DNA of 64,000 nucleotides from Mycolicibacterium xanthum (GCF_019710635.1 NZ_JAIFZS010000029.1:62001-126000), one strand, 5' to 3'. Positions 29,601-38,173 are shown, counted from the stretch's first letter. The notes: a model not told the origin generated them from the sequence alone. Translations and numbers: made by a program.

Positions 29601-29958
29601 GCCCGTCGTGATCGGTCAGCGCGATGGCCCGCAGCCCCAGCCGGGCAGCCTCCTCCACGAGTTCCTCCGGGGTGCTCGCCCCGTCGAGAAAGCTGTAGGC
29701 CGAGTGAGCGTGCAGTTCGGCGTAGGGCGTCGATTCGGCGGCCGGCGCCGGCCGGTCGAGGTCCGGGGGCCGGTACCGTCCCCGCTCGCGCGACCAGGCC
29801 GGGCTGTCCCCGCCGTCGCCCGGGTGCTCGGCGGGCCGACCCGACCTGCCATCGTCGGCGGGCCGACCCAACCTGCCATCGTCGGCGGGCCGACGCAACC
29901 TGCCATTGAGGACGCGCTCCATCTCCGACCAGCTCGGCGGACCGTTGTGCCAACCCAC
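26614..29958 (-). CDS. dnaE2: Error-prone DNA polymerase III alpha subunit DnaE2
   Basis: 1114-residue C-family polymerase. It opens with a PHP domain ('YAELHAHSAYSFLDGAST', 'ALTDHDGLYGV'), followed by the palm with the catalytic acidic motif 'PDIDVDIESD', fingers and a C-terminal OB domain ('VLVAGAVTHRQRPATAQG'). DnaE2 performs mutagenic translesion synthesis with ImuA' and ImuB after SOS induction and is a main source of induced mutation in mycobacteria. GTG at 29958 is 12 bp from a perfect LexA box, so it is strongly damage-inducible. The first ~70 residues contain three tandem 9-residue repeats and are probably disordered. Confidence 0.95.
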   Translation of the reverse strand: MGWHNGPPSWSEMERVLNGRLRRPADDGRLGRPADDGRSGRPAEHPGDGGDSPAWSRERGRYRPPDLDRPAPAAESTPYAELHAHSAYSFLDGASTPEELVEEAARLGLRAIALTDHDGLYGVVRFAEAARELDMATVFGAELSLGGGSRTDQPDPPGPHLLVLARGPEGYRRLSRQLAAAHLAGGEKGVLRYDYDALTEAAGGHWHILTGCRKGHVRQALSSGGPDAAAAALADLVERFGRDRVSVELTDHGHPLDDERNAALAALAARFGLDVVATTAAHFAAPARGRLAMAMGAIRARNSIDDAAGYLAPLGGSHLRSGEEMARVFSAHPEAVSAAAELGEQCAFGLALIAPRLPPFEVPDGHTEISWLRHLVADGARERYGPPDRAPQAYAQIEHELAIIEELGFPGYFLVVHDITRFCRLNDILAQGRGSAANSAVCYALKVTNVDPVANELLFERFLSPARDGPPDIDVDIESDLREQAIQYVYQRYGREYAAQVANVITYRGRSSVRDMARALGFSQGQQDAWSKQISRWNGLADSPDLEGIPDQVVDLAMQIADLPRHMGIHSGGMVICDRPIADVCPVEWARMENRSVLQWDKDDCAAIGLVKFDMLGLGMLSALHYAIDLVAEHKGIHVDLARLDLSEPAVYEMLQRADSVGVFQVESRAQMATLPRLKPRVFYDLVVEVALIRPGPIQGGSVHPYIKRRNGQEAVTYDHPSMVAALRKTLGVPLFQEQLMQLAVDCAGFSAAEADQLRRAMGSKRSTERMRRLRGRFFEGMRELHGVTGEVAERIYEKLEAFANFGFPESHSLSFASLVFYSSWFKLHHPAAFCAALLRAQPMGFYSPQSLVADARRHGVVVRGPDVNASLSYATLEDHGLQVRLGLGSVRHIGDELAGRLVEERKAHGPFDSLLDLTGRVQLSVPQTEALATAGALGCFGIERREGLWAAGAAAAERPDRLPGVGSASHVPSLPGMTELELAAADVWATGISPDSYPTQFLREDLDALGVVPADRLLSLPDGTRVLVAGAVTHRQRPATAQGVTFMNLEDETGMVNVLCSPGVWSRHRRLAQTAPALVIRGIVQNATGAVTVIADRMGPLSMRVPSKSRDFR
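29831..29909 (-). repeat. 27-bp tandem repeat inside dnaE2, three copies
   Basis: GCGGGCCGAC begins units at 29831, 29858 and 29885, exactly 27 bp apart. They encode GRPADDGRL/S in the N-terminal tail of DnaE2, so copy number changes would keep the frame. Confidence 0.8.
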
Positions 29959-29970
29959 CTCGAGAGTCTA

Positions 29971-29986
29971 TCGAACAAATGTTCGA
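29971..29986 (-). promoter_or_regulatory. LexA/SOS box of dnaE2
   Basis: TCGAACAAATGTTCGA is a perfect match to the mycobacterial SOS box TCGAAC-N4-GTTCGA. It is 12 bp upstream of the dnaE2 GTG start. Confidence 0.95.
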
Positions 29987-30019
29987 TCGACCAGATCGGG
30001 CGCAGCCGCTCAGGCGGTC

Positions 30020-31183
30020 CTATCCGGTGTCCGGCCAGCGGTCGCCGGGGCCGCCCACGGCGTCGCCGTCCTCGCCCAGCGTCGGGCGAAGGACATAGCG
30101 GACCTGGTTGCCCCCGGCCATCTTGGCCTGCTCGATCGCGGTGGTGGCGATGGCGATCAACTCGTCGACCACCTCGTCGGGCGGCTCCGCCGCCAGCGGC
30201 GGCAACGGGGTGCAGACCACGCCGATGCTGGCGGTGAGCCGTTGCGGGGTCGTCGAGATCGAACCCCGGATGCGTTCCACCAGCGGTGAGGCATCCGCGG
30301 TGGTGAACGTGTCAGCGATCAGGAAGTCGTCGTCGGCGGCGTGGGCGACGATTGCGTTGTGCCGCACGGTTTCGCGCAGCGCCTGGCTCACCGTCACCCG
30401 GGCCCGGTGCCCACCGCGCGCACCGGAGAGCCCGAGCACCAACGAGAAGCTGTCGATGTTCACCGCGATCACGACCAGATACTGATCGGCACTGCGGCTG
30501 CGCGAGGCCAGCAGCGTGGCGACCCCGCGATAGAACGCGTCGCGATGCAGCAGGCCGGTGATCTGCTCGATGTCGCCGCGATGGGTGTCCGGCCCGGCCA
30601 GCCTGACCGCTGCCCGGCAGGCAAACGCGATGAACAGGTTGAGCACCACCACCACGCCCACCGCGCTCACCGCCAGTGCCGGATCGGTCGGTGCCAACCG
30701 CACGAACAGCACCGCCAACACCGCGACCGCCACCGTCCAGACGAACGCCAGCAGCTTCGGGGTGTGGAAGCACAGGACGTATGCGGTCACCATCACATAG
30801 GTAGACATGCCCAGGAATCCGGTGACCGGACTGGACACCATCAGCGAAGACACCCCGATGCCGAGCGAACCGGCGAACACACAGAACAGAGACTGCGCCC
30901 GCGAGGGCCAGTACCGCCGCAACCACAGCATCGCCATCCCCAGGCAGCACACCCCGACCGTGACGGCGACGATCCGCGCGACGGTGTCGTGCGGACCGAG
31001 GCGACTGGCCAACAGCGTCACCGGGATCAAACCGAGAGCCACGATGCACGCCGCCACCAGCCGACAGGTGGCCGGTTGCAGGCCCCGGGCGGACAGCAAC
31101 GCAGTAAACCAGTAGTACCGGTCGGGGCACCACAACCCTGCGCCGACCGGCCTGGCGGGCGATCGCCGCGAACCATCAAACAT
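30020..31183 (-). CDS. Multi-pass membrane protein with degenerate GGDEF domain
   Basis: 387 residues. The first ~200 form six or more TM segments (for example 'LVAACIVALGLIPVTLLAS', 'AVSAVGVVVVLNLFIAFAC'). The cytosolic C-terminus starts like a diguanylate-cyclase domain ('ITGLLHRDAFYRGVATLLA'), but the GGDEF signature is replaced by ADDDF in 'HAADDDFLIADTF'. Loss of both Gly and of the Glu argues against c-di-GMP synthesis; it may bind ligand or signal by protein contact. ATG at 31183 has GAGG upstream. The gene stands between dnaE2 and the MaoC gene, with no clear operon partner. Confidence 0.8.
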   Translation of the reverse strand: MFDGSRRSPARPVGAGLWCPDRYYWFTALLSARGLQPATCRLVAACIVALGLIPVTLLASRLGPHDTVARIVAVTVGVCCLGMAMLWLRRYWPSRAQSLFCVFAGSLGIGVSSLMVSSPVTGFLGMSTYVMVTAYVLCFHTPKLLAFVWTVAVAVLAVLFVRLAPTDPALAVSAVGVVVVLNLFIAFACRAAVRLAGPDTHRGDIEQITGLLHRDAFYRGVATLLASRSRSADQYLVVIAVNIDSFSLVLGLSGARGGHRARVTVSQALRETVRHNAIVAHAADDDFLIADTFTTADASPLVERIRGSISTTPQRLTASIGVVCTPLPPLAAEPPDEVVDELIAIATTAIEQAKMAGGNQVRYVLRPTLGEDGDAVGGPGDRWPDTG

Positions 31184-31300
31184 CCGCGCACCTCTGGCGT
31201 GAGCAAATCCGGACCAGATCAAACCTCCCCGCCAGCCGAAGGCTACCAGCGCAGCAAACAATTTCACAGGGGCGGGAACCAGCCGGGGAAGAGCGGGCGG

Positions 31301-32164
31301 TCAGCGATACTCGGCGGCGCCGTCCTCGAGCACAAGACGGGCGTTGGAGCCGTCGGGGCCGGCGGCCGCGGTGCGGAACACGGCCCGGCCCGGTTCCATC
31401 CGCCAGATCGACGTCGTCAGCGTCTCACCGGGAAACACCGGCGAGGTGAACCGGGCCGAGATCGCGGTGAGCTTCGACGCATCGCCCCCGCCGAGCTCGG
31501 CGACCAGCGCCCGCCCCGCGACGCCGTAGGTGCACAACCCGTGCAGGATCGGCGTCGGAAACCCGGCCAGCTGGGCGAACCACGGATCGCTGTGCAGCGG
31601 GTTGCGGTCGCCGGAGAGCCGGTAGATCAGCGCCTGGTCCTCGCGGGTCGGTAGCGCCACGCCGGCGTCGGGGTCCCGGTCGGGGATCTCCGGCGCCGCC
31701 GGACGCTGCCCCGGCCGGCCACCGAAACCACCCTCCCCCCTGAGCACCAGCGTCATCAGCGTTTCGACGACCGGCGCGCCGGTGTCGGGATCGCTGCCGG
31801 TCGCCTTCAGCATCACGATCGCGTTGCGGCCCGCACCCTTGTCCTGGATGTCGGCCACCTCGGCGACCACGCTGAGCCGGCCCGCCGGGGGTAACGGCGC
31901 GAACAGCCGAACGGCCTCCGACCCGTGCAACATCCGGCTGAAGTCGAACGAGCCGATGTGGGTGGCCGCGGCGAACGGGGAGCACGCGATCACCGCGTAG
32001 GTCGGCAGCACCTGCTGCTCCACATCGTGGCTGTTCTCGGTGGTCAATGCCAGGTCGGCGGTGCCCGCGCCCACACCCAGCGCATAGAGCAGCGTGTCGC
32101 GGTCGGTCCACTCGAACAGATGCGGCGACGTGGTCGCGCCGATGGTGTTCGGATCGATGGGCAT
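31301..32164 (-). CDS. MaoC-like (R)-enoyl-CoA hydratase (HtdY/Rv3389c-like)
   Basis: 287-residue double hot-dog hydratase. The C-terminal half holds the hydratase-2 motif 'YRLSGDRNPLHSDP' (catalytic Asp and His) followed by 'GFPTPILHGLCTYG'. The N-terminal hot-dog is non-catalytic but retains 'TYAVIACSPFAA'. These enzymes hydrate trans-2-enoyl-CoA in fatty-acid or steroid side-chain metabolism. It is divergent from the acyl-CoA reductase with a 47-bp gap. RBS at ATG 32162-32164 is weak. Confidence 0.9.
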   Translation of the reverse strand: MPIDPNTIGATTSPHLFEWTDRDTLLYALGVGAGTADLALTTENSHDVEQQVLPTYAVIACSPFAAATHIGSFDFSRMLHGSEAVRLFAPLPPAGRLSVVAEVADIQDKGAGRNAIVMLKATGSDPDTGAPVVETLMTLVLRGEGGFGGRPGQRPAAPEIPDRDPDAGVALPTREDQALIYRLSGDRNPLHSDPWFAQLAGFPTPILHGLCTYGVAGRALVAELGGGDASKLTAISARFTSPVFPGETLTTSIWRMEPGRAVFRTAAAGPDGSNARLVLEDGAAEYR

Positions 32165-32211
32165 GATCGCGAGGCTATCCGGTGTTGACCTGCGCCCGTG
32201 GACAAGTGACC

Positions 32212-34230
32212 ATGACACGCATGCGCTATGTCGTTACCGGCGGTACCGGGTTCATCGGCGGCCGTCTGATCACCCGACTGCTGGCCCTACCGGGCACCGA
32301 GGCGGTGCACGTACTGGTGCGCCGCGACTCCCTGGGCCGCTTCGAACGTCACGCAGTGGACTGGGACAAGCGGGTGTCGCCGCTGGTCGGTGACCTCACC
32401 TCAGCCGACCTCGGGCTGACCGGGGCGGCCGTCGCCGAACTCGGCCGCATCGACCACGTCGTGCACTGCGCGGCGATCTACGACATCACCGCCGCGGAGC
32501 ACCGCCAGCGGCTGGCCAACGTCGAGGGCACCCGTGCGGTGATCGGGCTGGCCCGGGCCCTGGACGCCACGCTGCACCATGTGTCGTCGATCGCCGTGGC
32601 CGGCACCTACCGCGGGGTGTTCACCGAGGACGACTTCGACGTCGCCCAGGACCTGCCGACGCCGTATCACCGCACCAAGTTCGAGGCCGAGCAGCTGGTG
32701 CGGACGACGCCGGGACTGCGGTACCGCATCTACCGGCCCGCCGTGGTGGTCGGCGACTCCAGGACCGGCGAGATGGACAAGATCGACGGGCCCTACTACT
32801 TCTTCGGACTGCTGGCCAAGCTCGCGGCGCTGCCCAGCTTCACGCCGATGGTGCTGCCGGACACCGGACGCACCAACATCGTTCCGGTGGACTACGTGGT
32901 CGACGCGATGGCCGTGCTGATGCACGCCGACGGCCGGGACCGGCAGACGTTTCATCTGACCGCCCCGAAGACCATCGGCCTGCGCGGCATCTACCGGGCG
33001 GTCGCACCGGCCGCCGGGCTGCCGCCGCTGGTGGGGTCGCTGCCGCGGGTGGCCGCCGCCCCGGTCCTGCAGCTGGGCGGGCGGGCCAAGGTCCTGCGCA
33101 ACATGGCCGCGACCCAGCTCGGCATCCCCGGCGAGATCCTCGACGTCGTCGAGCTGGCGCCGACCTTCACCTGCGAGCGGACCGCCGAGGCGTTGCGGGA
33201 CACCGGGATCGCCGTACCGGAGTTCCGCACCTACGCACCGCGGCTGTGGCGGTACTGGGCACGGCATCTGGACCCGGAACGTGCCCGCCGCGACGACCCG
33301 GCCGGCCCCCTGGTGGGCAAGCACGTGATCATCACCGGCGCCTCCAGCGGCATCGGTCACGCGTCGGCGATCGCGGTCGCCGCCCGGGGCGCGACGGTGT
33401 TCGCGCTGGCACGCAACGGCGAGGCCCTTGACGGCCTGGTCGCCGAGATCCGGCGGTCCGGCGGCGACGCACACGCCTTCACCTGTGACGTCACCGACTC
33501 GGCGGCCGTCGAGCACACCGTCAAGGACATCCTCGACCGGTTCGGACATGTCGACTACCTGGTCAACAACGCGGGACGCTCGATCCGGCGGTCGGTGTCG
33601 GCCTCCACCGACCGGCTGCACGACTACGAACGCGTGATGGCGGTCAACTACTTCGGGCCCGTCCGGATGGTGCTCGCGCTGCTGCCGCACTGGCGCGAGC
33701 GCCGCTTCGGGCACGTCGTCAACGTCTCCAGCGCCGGTGTGCAGGCCAACAGCCCGAAGTACAGCGCCTACATCCCGAGCAAGGCGGCGCTGGACGCGTT
33801 CGCCGAAGTCGTCGGCACCGAAACCCTTTCCGACCACATCACGTTCACCAACATTCACATGCCGCTGGTGAAGACGCCGATGATCACCCCCTCCCGTAGG
33901 CTCAACCCGATGCCCCCGATCTCGGCCGAACACGCCGCAGCCATGGTGGTGCGCGGCCTGGTGGACAAGCCGGCCCGCATCGACACCCCGGTCGGGACGC
34001 TGGCCGACATCGGCACCTACTTCACGCCCCGGCTGTCGCGCCGGGTACTGCACCAGCTCTACCTGGGTTACCCGGACTCGGCGGCCGCCCGCGGCGTCAG
34101 CGAGCCGCGTCCGGCCGCGCCGAGCTCCCCGGTTCGCCGGCCCGAGCGGCCGAGCCGGCCGGTGCCCGCGGTGCGGGTGCCGCGCCCGGTCAAGCGCGCG
34201 GTGCGGTTGGTGCCCGGCGTGCACTGGTGA
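32212..34230 (+). CDS. acrA1: Two-domain fatty acyl-CoA reductase (AcrA1-like)
   Basis: 672 residues fusing two Rossmann SDR domains. The N-terminal extended SDR has 'VTGGTGFIGGRL' (5-16) and the Tyr-Lys pair in 'YHRTKFEAE'. The C-terminal classical SDR has 'ITGASSGIGHA', 'NNAG' and 'YSAYIPSKAALDAF'. This arrangement matches mycobacterial AcrA1 (Rv3391), which reduces fatty acyl-CoA to aldehyde or alcohol for wax or lipid synthesis. ATG at 32212 or 32221 ('MRYVVTGG') may be the start. The stop overlaps iunH by GTGA. The tail is Pro/Arg-rich. Confidence 0.9.
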   Translation: MTRMRYVVTGGTGFIGGRLITRLLALPGTEAVHVLVRRDSLGRFERHAVDWDKRVSPLVGDLTSADLGLTGAAVAELGRIDHVVHCAAIYDITAAEHRQRLANVEGTRAVIGLARALDATLHHVSSIAVAGTYRGVFTEDDFDVAQDLPTPYHRTKFEAEQLVRTTPGLRYRIYRPAVVVGDSRTGEMDKIDGPYYFFGLLAKLAALPSFTPMVLPDTGRTNIVPVDYVVDAMAVLMHADGRDRQTFHLTAPKTIGLRGIYRAVAPAAGLPPLVGSLPRVAAAPVLQLGGRAKVLRNMAATQLGIPGEILDVVELAPTFTCERTAEALRDTGIAVPEFRTYAPRLWRYWARHLDPERARRDDPAGPLVGKHVIITGASSGIGHASAIAVAARGATVFALARNGEALDGLVAEIRRSGGDAHAFTCDVTDSAAVEHTVKDILDRFGHVDYLVNNAGRSIRRSVSASTDRLHDYERVMAVNYFGPVRMVLALLPHWRERRFGHVVNVSSAGVQANSPKYSAYIPSKAALDAFAEVVGTETLSDHITFTNIHMPLVKTPMITPSRRLNPMPPISAEHAAAMVVRGLVDKPARIDTPVGTLADIGTYFTPRLSRRVLHQLYLGYPDSAAARGVSEPRPAAPSSPVRRPERPSRPVPAVRVPRPVKRAVRLVPGVHW

Positions 34231-35279
34231 GCGGCGTGCCGCAGCCTGTCTTCGTCGACGTCGACACCGGCGTCGACGATGCGATGGCGCTGGCCTACCT
34301 GTTCGGCAGCCCGGACGCGGAGTTGGTCGGGATCGCCTCGACGGCGGGAAACGTCGCCGTGCACCATGTCTGCCGCAACAACCTTGCACTGCTGGAGTTG
34401 TGCGGGATCACCGGGGTGCCGGTCTCGAAGGGCTCCGACGTACCGCTGACCGCGCCGCTGCGCACCGCCGAGGACACCCACGGCCCGCAGGGGCTCGGGT
34501 ACGCGCAACTGCGCCCGCCGGCCGGCGCGCTGACCGACCACGACGCCGCCGAGGCCTGGGTGCGGGCGGCCCGCGCCCACCCCGGCGAGCTGGTCGGGAT
34601 CGCCACCGGGCCGCTGACCAACCTGGCCCTGGCACTGCGCGCCGAACCATCACTGCCCAGGCTGCTCAAGCGGCTGGTGATCATGGGCGGGTCGTTCGAC
34701 TACCGGGGCAACACCACGCCGGTGGCCGAATGGAACACCAGCGTCGACCCCGAGTCGACCGCCGAGGTCTATGCCGCCTTCGCCGGGGCGGCGAGCCTGC
34801 CGATCGTGTTGGGGCTCAACCTGACCGAGGACATCGCGCTGACACCGGCGCTGCTGAACCGGCTGGCCCGGGAAGCCGGAACGTCGTCGGCGACGATGTC
34901 CGCCGACGACGTGCGCGGGACCGCGTCGGGCGCGTCCAACCCGCTGATCCGGGTGCTCGAGGACGCCATGCGGTTCTACTTCGAGTTCCATCACGACCAG
35001 GGCGAGGGCTACCTGGCCCACCTGCACGACCCGCTGGCCGCCGCGGTCGCGCTGGACCCCGGGTTGGTGGGCTGCCGCGCCGCGGCGGTCGACGTCGAGC
35101 TGACCGGGACCCTGACCCGTGGCATGACGATTGCGGACTGGAGTGGGCACTGGGCACGGGAACCCAACGCGCTCATCGGTGTCGACGTCGACCCGGCGGC
35201 GTTCTTCGACCGGTTCATCGGCCGGGTCGCCGCGTTCGCCCGGCGGCTCGGTCATTCTGGTCATTCTGGTCATTCATAG
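34227..35279 (+). CDS. iunH: Inosine-uridine preferring nucleoside hydrolase
   Basis: 350 residues. The Ca2+-binding signature 'DVDTGVDDAMAL' near residue 12 and 'EWNTSVDPESTAEV' identify the nucleoside N-ribohydrolase family, which cleaves nucleosides to base and ribose for salvage. GTG at 34227 overlaps the acrA1 stop, so the two are coupled, as in M. tuberculosis (Rv3391-Rv3393 neighbourhood). It ends with an odd 'GHSGHSGHS' tail encoded by three 9-bp repeats and overlaps the convergent imuB by ten bases. Confidence 0.93.
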   Translation: MSGVPQPVFVDVDTGVDDAMALAYLFGSPDAELVGIASTAGNVAVHHVCRNNLALLELCGITGVPVSKGSDVPLTAPLRTAEDTHGPQGLGYAQLRPPAGALTDHDAAEAWVRAARAHPGELVGIATGPLTNLALALRAEPSLPRLLKRLVIMGGSFDYRGNTTPVAEWNTSVDPESTAEVYAAFAGAASLPIVLGLNLTEDIALTPALLNRLAREAGTSSATMSADDVRGTASGASNPLIRVLEDAMRFYFEFHHDQGEGYLAHLHDPLAAAVALDPGLVGCRAAAVDVELTGTLTRGMTIADWSGHWAREPNALIGVDVDPAAFFDRFIGRVAAFARRLGHSGHSGHS

Positions 35280-36838
35280 ACTCCCTCGACGTACCACCGC
35301 CGCTGCCGGAAGCACAGCAGCAGGGCCTGGGCCGGGTCGGAACCGACGAGCACCTGCGCCCGCGCCGATCTGCCGCCGGCGGCATCGGGATCCCACCACC
35401 GTTCGTCCACCGGCCACGGCCCCGCCCACCAGGACAGCCGGCCGTTGCGCCCCGGGGCCTGCAGCCGGAACGGGTCGGCCGAGAACAGGCCCCGCGCGGT
35501 GACCCGCACCGGGGTGTCCTCGGCATCGAGCAGCTCCACCGGATCGTCGAGCAACACCGTCGGCGACGGCTCGGGCAGCCGCCCCGGCCACGGCTGGTCC
35601 GGATTCGCCCGGGGCACAAGCTCATCCCCGAGCGGGGCGAAGGTGATGCGTTCGGCGGGACCCCGCCCGCCGCTGAGCACCGGCACCCTGACGGCGTCGG
35701 GACCCAACAGGCCCTGCACCCGCACGAGGGCACGGCGAGCGCGCAGCCGGTCCTCCTCCCCGACCCCGCCCCACAGCGGCAGCTGCAATGCCTCGGCCGA
35801 GACCACCTCGACCGGTCGGAGCCGCAGTACCGCGATCGGCCCGCTGGGCCGGTCCTGCTCCTGGCGCCGGTTCAGCCAGCCGTCCAGTTGCCAGCGCACC
35901 CGGTCGGCGGTGGCATCCTCGGTCAACGGCTCGGCGCAGCGCCAGACGCGTTCCAGCTCTTGCCCGTTGACGGTCTCGGCGTGAATGGCCAGCCGGGTGC
36001 ACCCCACCCCGGCACCCTCGAGGCTGCGGTGCAGCACGCCGGCCAGCGAACGCCCGGCGAAGGCCGCCGCATCCACCCGGTCGATCGGTGGATCGCAGTT
36101 CATGACCGCATCGAGGTCGGCGTCCGGGTCCCGGCCCGACGGACCACGGCTCGACTCGCCGCGCGCCATCCGGTGGGCGGCGATGGCGTCGGCGCCGAAC
36201 CGGGAGGCCACATCGCTTCGGGGCAACTCGGCGAACTGCCCGATCTTTCTGATCCCCATGCGCCACAGCAGATCTGCCAGATCCGCCCGGCTCGGCGGGG
36301 CCAGGCTAGGCTCGGCGGCCAGCTGCCGGATGGACAGTCCGGACAGGAACGCCGCATCCCCGCCGGGCTCGACGATCCGGCCGGCCCGAGCCGCGAAGAC
36401 CGCGGTGGCCAACTGGTCGGCGATGCCGATCTGACATTCGACGGCGGCCGCAGCGACGGCGTCGACCAGGCTCTCCGCCGCGGCCTGCTCGGAACCGAAG
36501 TACCGGGCCGCGCCGCGCACCGACAGAGCCAGCAGACCGGGGCGCAGCACCTCGGCGCGCGGCACCAGGTCGTCCACCGCCGCCGTGACGTGTTCGAAGA
36601 ACCGGGCGTCGCGAGCCGGGTCGGCGGTCGCGACGAACAACTCCGGACAGCGGGCCTGCGATTCCCGGCGCCGCAGCCCGCGGCGCACCCCGGCTGCGCG
36701 CGCCGCCGCCGAACACGCGATGACCCGGTTGGCCAACGTCACCGCCACCGGTGCCGTCGGGGGCACCCGGGCGGCGGCCGCCGCGGCAACGGCCGGCCAG
36801 TCCATGCACCAGATCGCCAGCACCCGGGATCCGGACAC
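35270..36838 (-). CDS. imuB: ImuB, catalytically inactive Y-family polymerase-like mutasome hub
   Basis: 522 residues related to Y-family polymerases but lacking the usual acidic metal ligands ('IWCMDWPAVAAAAA' replaces the D-x-D-x-F-F motif). The beta-clamp-binding motif QLPLW lies at 352-356, identical in position to the one studied in M. tuberculosis. ImuB links DnaE2 to the sliding clamp and ImuA'. GTG at 36838 is selected because GGAGG lies six bases upstream, spanning the imuA' stop (36840). It is cotranscribed with imuA' under a LexA box. Confidence 0.94.
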   Translation of the reverse strand: MSGSRVLAIWCMDWPAVAAAAAARVPPTAPVAVTLANRVIACSAAARAAGVRRGLRRRESQARCPELFVATADPARDARFFEHVTAAVDDLVPRAEVLRPGLLALSVRGAARYFGSEQAAAESLVDAVAAAAVECQIGIADQLATAVFAARAGRIVEPGGDAAFLSGLSIRQLAAEPSLAPPSRADLADLLWRMGIRKIGQFAELPRSDVASRFGADAIAAHRMARGESSRGPSGRDPDADLDAVMNCDPPIDRVDAAAFAGRSLAGVLHRSLEGAGVGCTRLAIHAETVNGQELERVWRCAEPLTEDATADRVRWQLDGWLNRRQEQDRPSGPIAVLRLRPVEVVSAEALQLPLWGGVGEEDRLRARRALVRVQGLLGPDAVRVPVLSGGRGPAERITFAPLGDELVPRANPDQPWPGRLPEPSPTVLLDDPVELLDAEDTPVRVTARGLFSADPFRLQAPGRNGRLSWWAGPWPVDERWWDPDAAGGRSARAQVLVGSDPAQALLLCFRQRRWYVEGVYE

Positions 36839-36839
36839 G

Positions 36840-37547
36840 TCAGCCTCCCAGCGCACGGGCGGGACGCACGGAACGTCCCCGGGCATGCATGGTCAACCGG
36901 ACCCGGCTGATCCGCCCGCACCCCGGCAGCGGTGTCACGCCCCGCCCACCGGCGATCTCGTAACCACTGACCCGGGCCTCCAGCCGCGCGGGGGCTCCCT
37001 GCCAGTCCCCGTCGGCGACCAGTAGGGTGCATCCGCGTTGGCGGGCGCGCGCCGTGACGACCCCGGCCCTGCTCGCGGGCACCGTGCGGCCGGCCAGGCC
37101 GAGCACGATCAGATCCATCCCGTCCATCAGGACCGCGGCCACCTCGACCGGATCGACCCCGGGTTCGGGGATGACGGCGATCCTGCTCAGGTCGGCCCCC
37201 ATCTCCACCGCGGCGAGCAACCCGACGTCGGGCCTGCCGATGATCGCGGCGTGGCCACCCTCGGCCGTCACCGCCGCCACCAGACCCAGTTCCAGTGACC
37301 TCGCCCCCGAAAGCACCGCGACCGTTCCCCGCGGCAACGAGTCGGGGAGCAGTTCAGCCAGTGGTTCGGGCAGCGATCCGGGGTTGGACAGCAAACATTC
37401 GCGGGCGGCTGGAAGCTCGGGTGGCGCGGTGGCCGCCCGACGGCTGCCGCCAACCTTCCCGGACACCGACGCGATCTGTCGCCGAAGCCGTTCTACCTGT
37501 TCAGCGCGTTGAACGGGGCCCCGATCCAGGTTCTCCGCAATGGCCAC
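36840..37547 (-). CDS. imuA': ImuA' mutasome accessory protein
   Basis: About 235 residues, RecA/SulA-like fold without an obvious complete Walker A ('[20 protein letters not shown]' in that place) and with Asp-rich '[13 protein letters not shown]' resembling a Walker B strand. The C-terminal '[19 protein letters not shown]' and basic tail are typical and contact ImuB. GTG at 37547 has AAGG seven bases upstream; an ATG at 37586 would leave just 5 bp after the SOS box, so is less likely. It is the first gene of the imuA'-imuB operon. Confidence 0.9.
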   Translation of the reverse strand: MAIAENLDRGPVQRAEQVERLRRQIASVSGKVGGSRRAATAPPELPAARECLLSNPGSLPEPLAELLPDSLPRGTVAVLSGARSLELGLVAAVTAEGGHAAIIGRPDVGLLAAVEMGADLSRIAVIPEPGVDPVEVAAVLMDGMDLIVLGLAGRTVPASRAGVVTARARQRGCTLLVADGDWQGAPARLEARVSGYEIAGGRGVTPLPGCGRISRVRLTMHARGRSVRPARALGG

Positions 37548-37591
37548 AACAGCACCTTTCACACCACCCGAATCATGGATCACCACCGTAT

Positions 37592-37607
37592 TCGAATATA
37601 TGTTCGA
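37592..37607 (-). promoter_or_regulatory. LexA/SOS box of imuA'-imuB
   Basis: TCGAATATATGTTCGA matches TCGAAC-N4-GTTCGA with one change. It is 44 bp upstream of the proposed imuA' start on the leftward transcript, so this operon should be induced with dnaE2. Confidence 0.9.
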
Positions 37608-37788
37608 TTCCTTCAGTAAACACCCCGCCGGCGACGCTCGTCAACCGGAGAATTCGCCACTCACAAACGGTGACACTGACAAATGTCGCGACCGCCACGT
37701 TGGCGTCCTCGACCGGGTCGAGGGCCGAATCGGTGGTGGGGGGCATCCCGGCACCGGCCGTGGACGTACGCGGCGACATCGCAGCACA

Positions 37789-38154
37789 ATGACGGTCATG
37801 GACAACGTCGCGTTCCGCACAACCGCCAACGGACCTGCCGTGCTGTCCACGATCGGCGGCGCGCTGAGTTCACTGGGCTACTCGGTCATGCCACACCCCG
37901 ATGGCTGGGGCGCACGTGCCGAGGTCGGCTCGGCGGCGGCCCGCGCGCTGGCGGGCGGATTCGCCCGCCGGATGATCGTCGAGTACCGGGTCACCCAGGG
38001 CGACATGCCCGGCACCACGGCTGCGGTGATCACCCCCGCGATGACGGGGATGGGCGGCGGCCTGATCGGCATGAACAAGGCCAAGAAAGAGATGGCGAGC
38101 ATCCAGCAGACCGTCGGCGCGGCGCTACACCAGGCCGCCCTGCTCGTCGGCTGA
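37789..38154 (+). CDS. Conserved hypothetical protein
   Basis: 121 residues with no TM segment. It starts 'MTVMDNVAFRTTANGPAVLS', then a 'GYSVMPHPDGWGARAEVG' stretch suggesting a small alpha-beta domain, a Gly-rich 'MTGMGGGLIGMNKAKKEM' and a terminal helix. ATG at 37789 or 37798 may be the start. Not a family that I recognise. It reads away from imuA' and converges with the antigen 85-like gene after 19 bp. The 241 bp upstream is AT-richer and shared with the imuA' promoter; coregulation by DNA damage is possible but unproven. Confidence 0.75.
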   Translation: MTVMDNVAFRTTANGPAVLSTIGGALSSLGYSVMPHPDGWGARAEVGSAAARALAGGFARRMIVEYRVTQGDMPGTTAAVITPAMTGMGGGLIGMNKAKKEMASIQQTVGAALHQAALLVG

Positions 38155-38173
38155 GCGGACCCACCGCCGGCGG

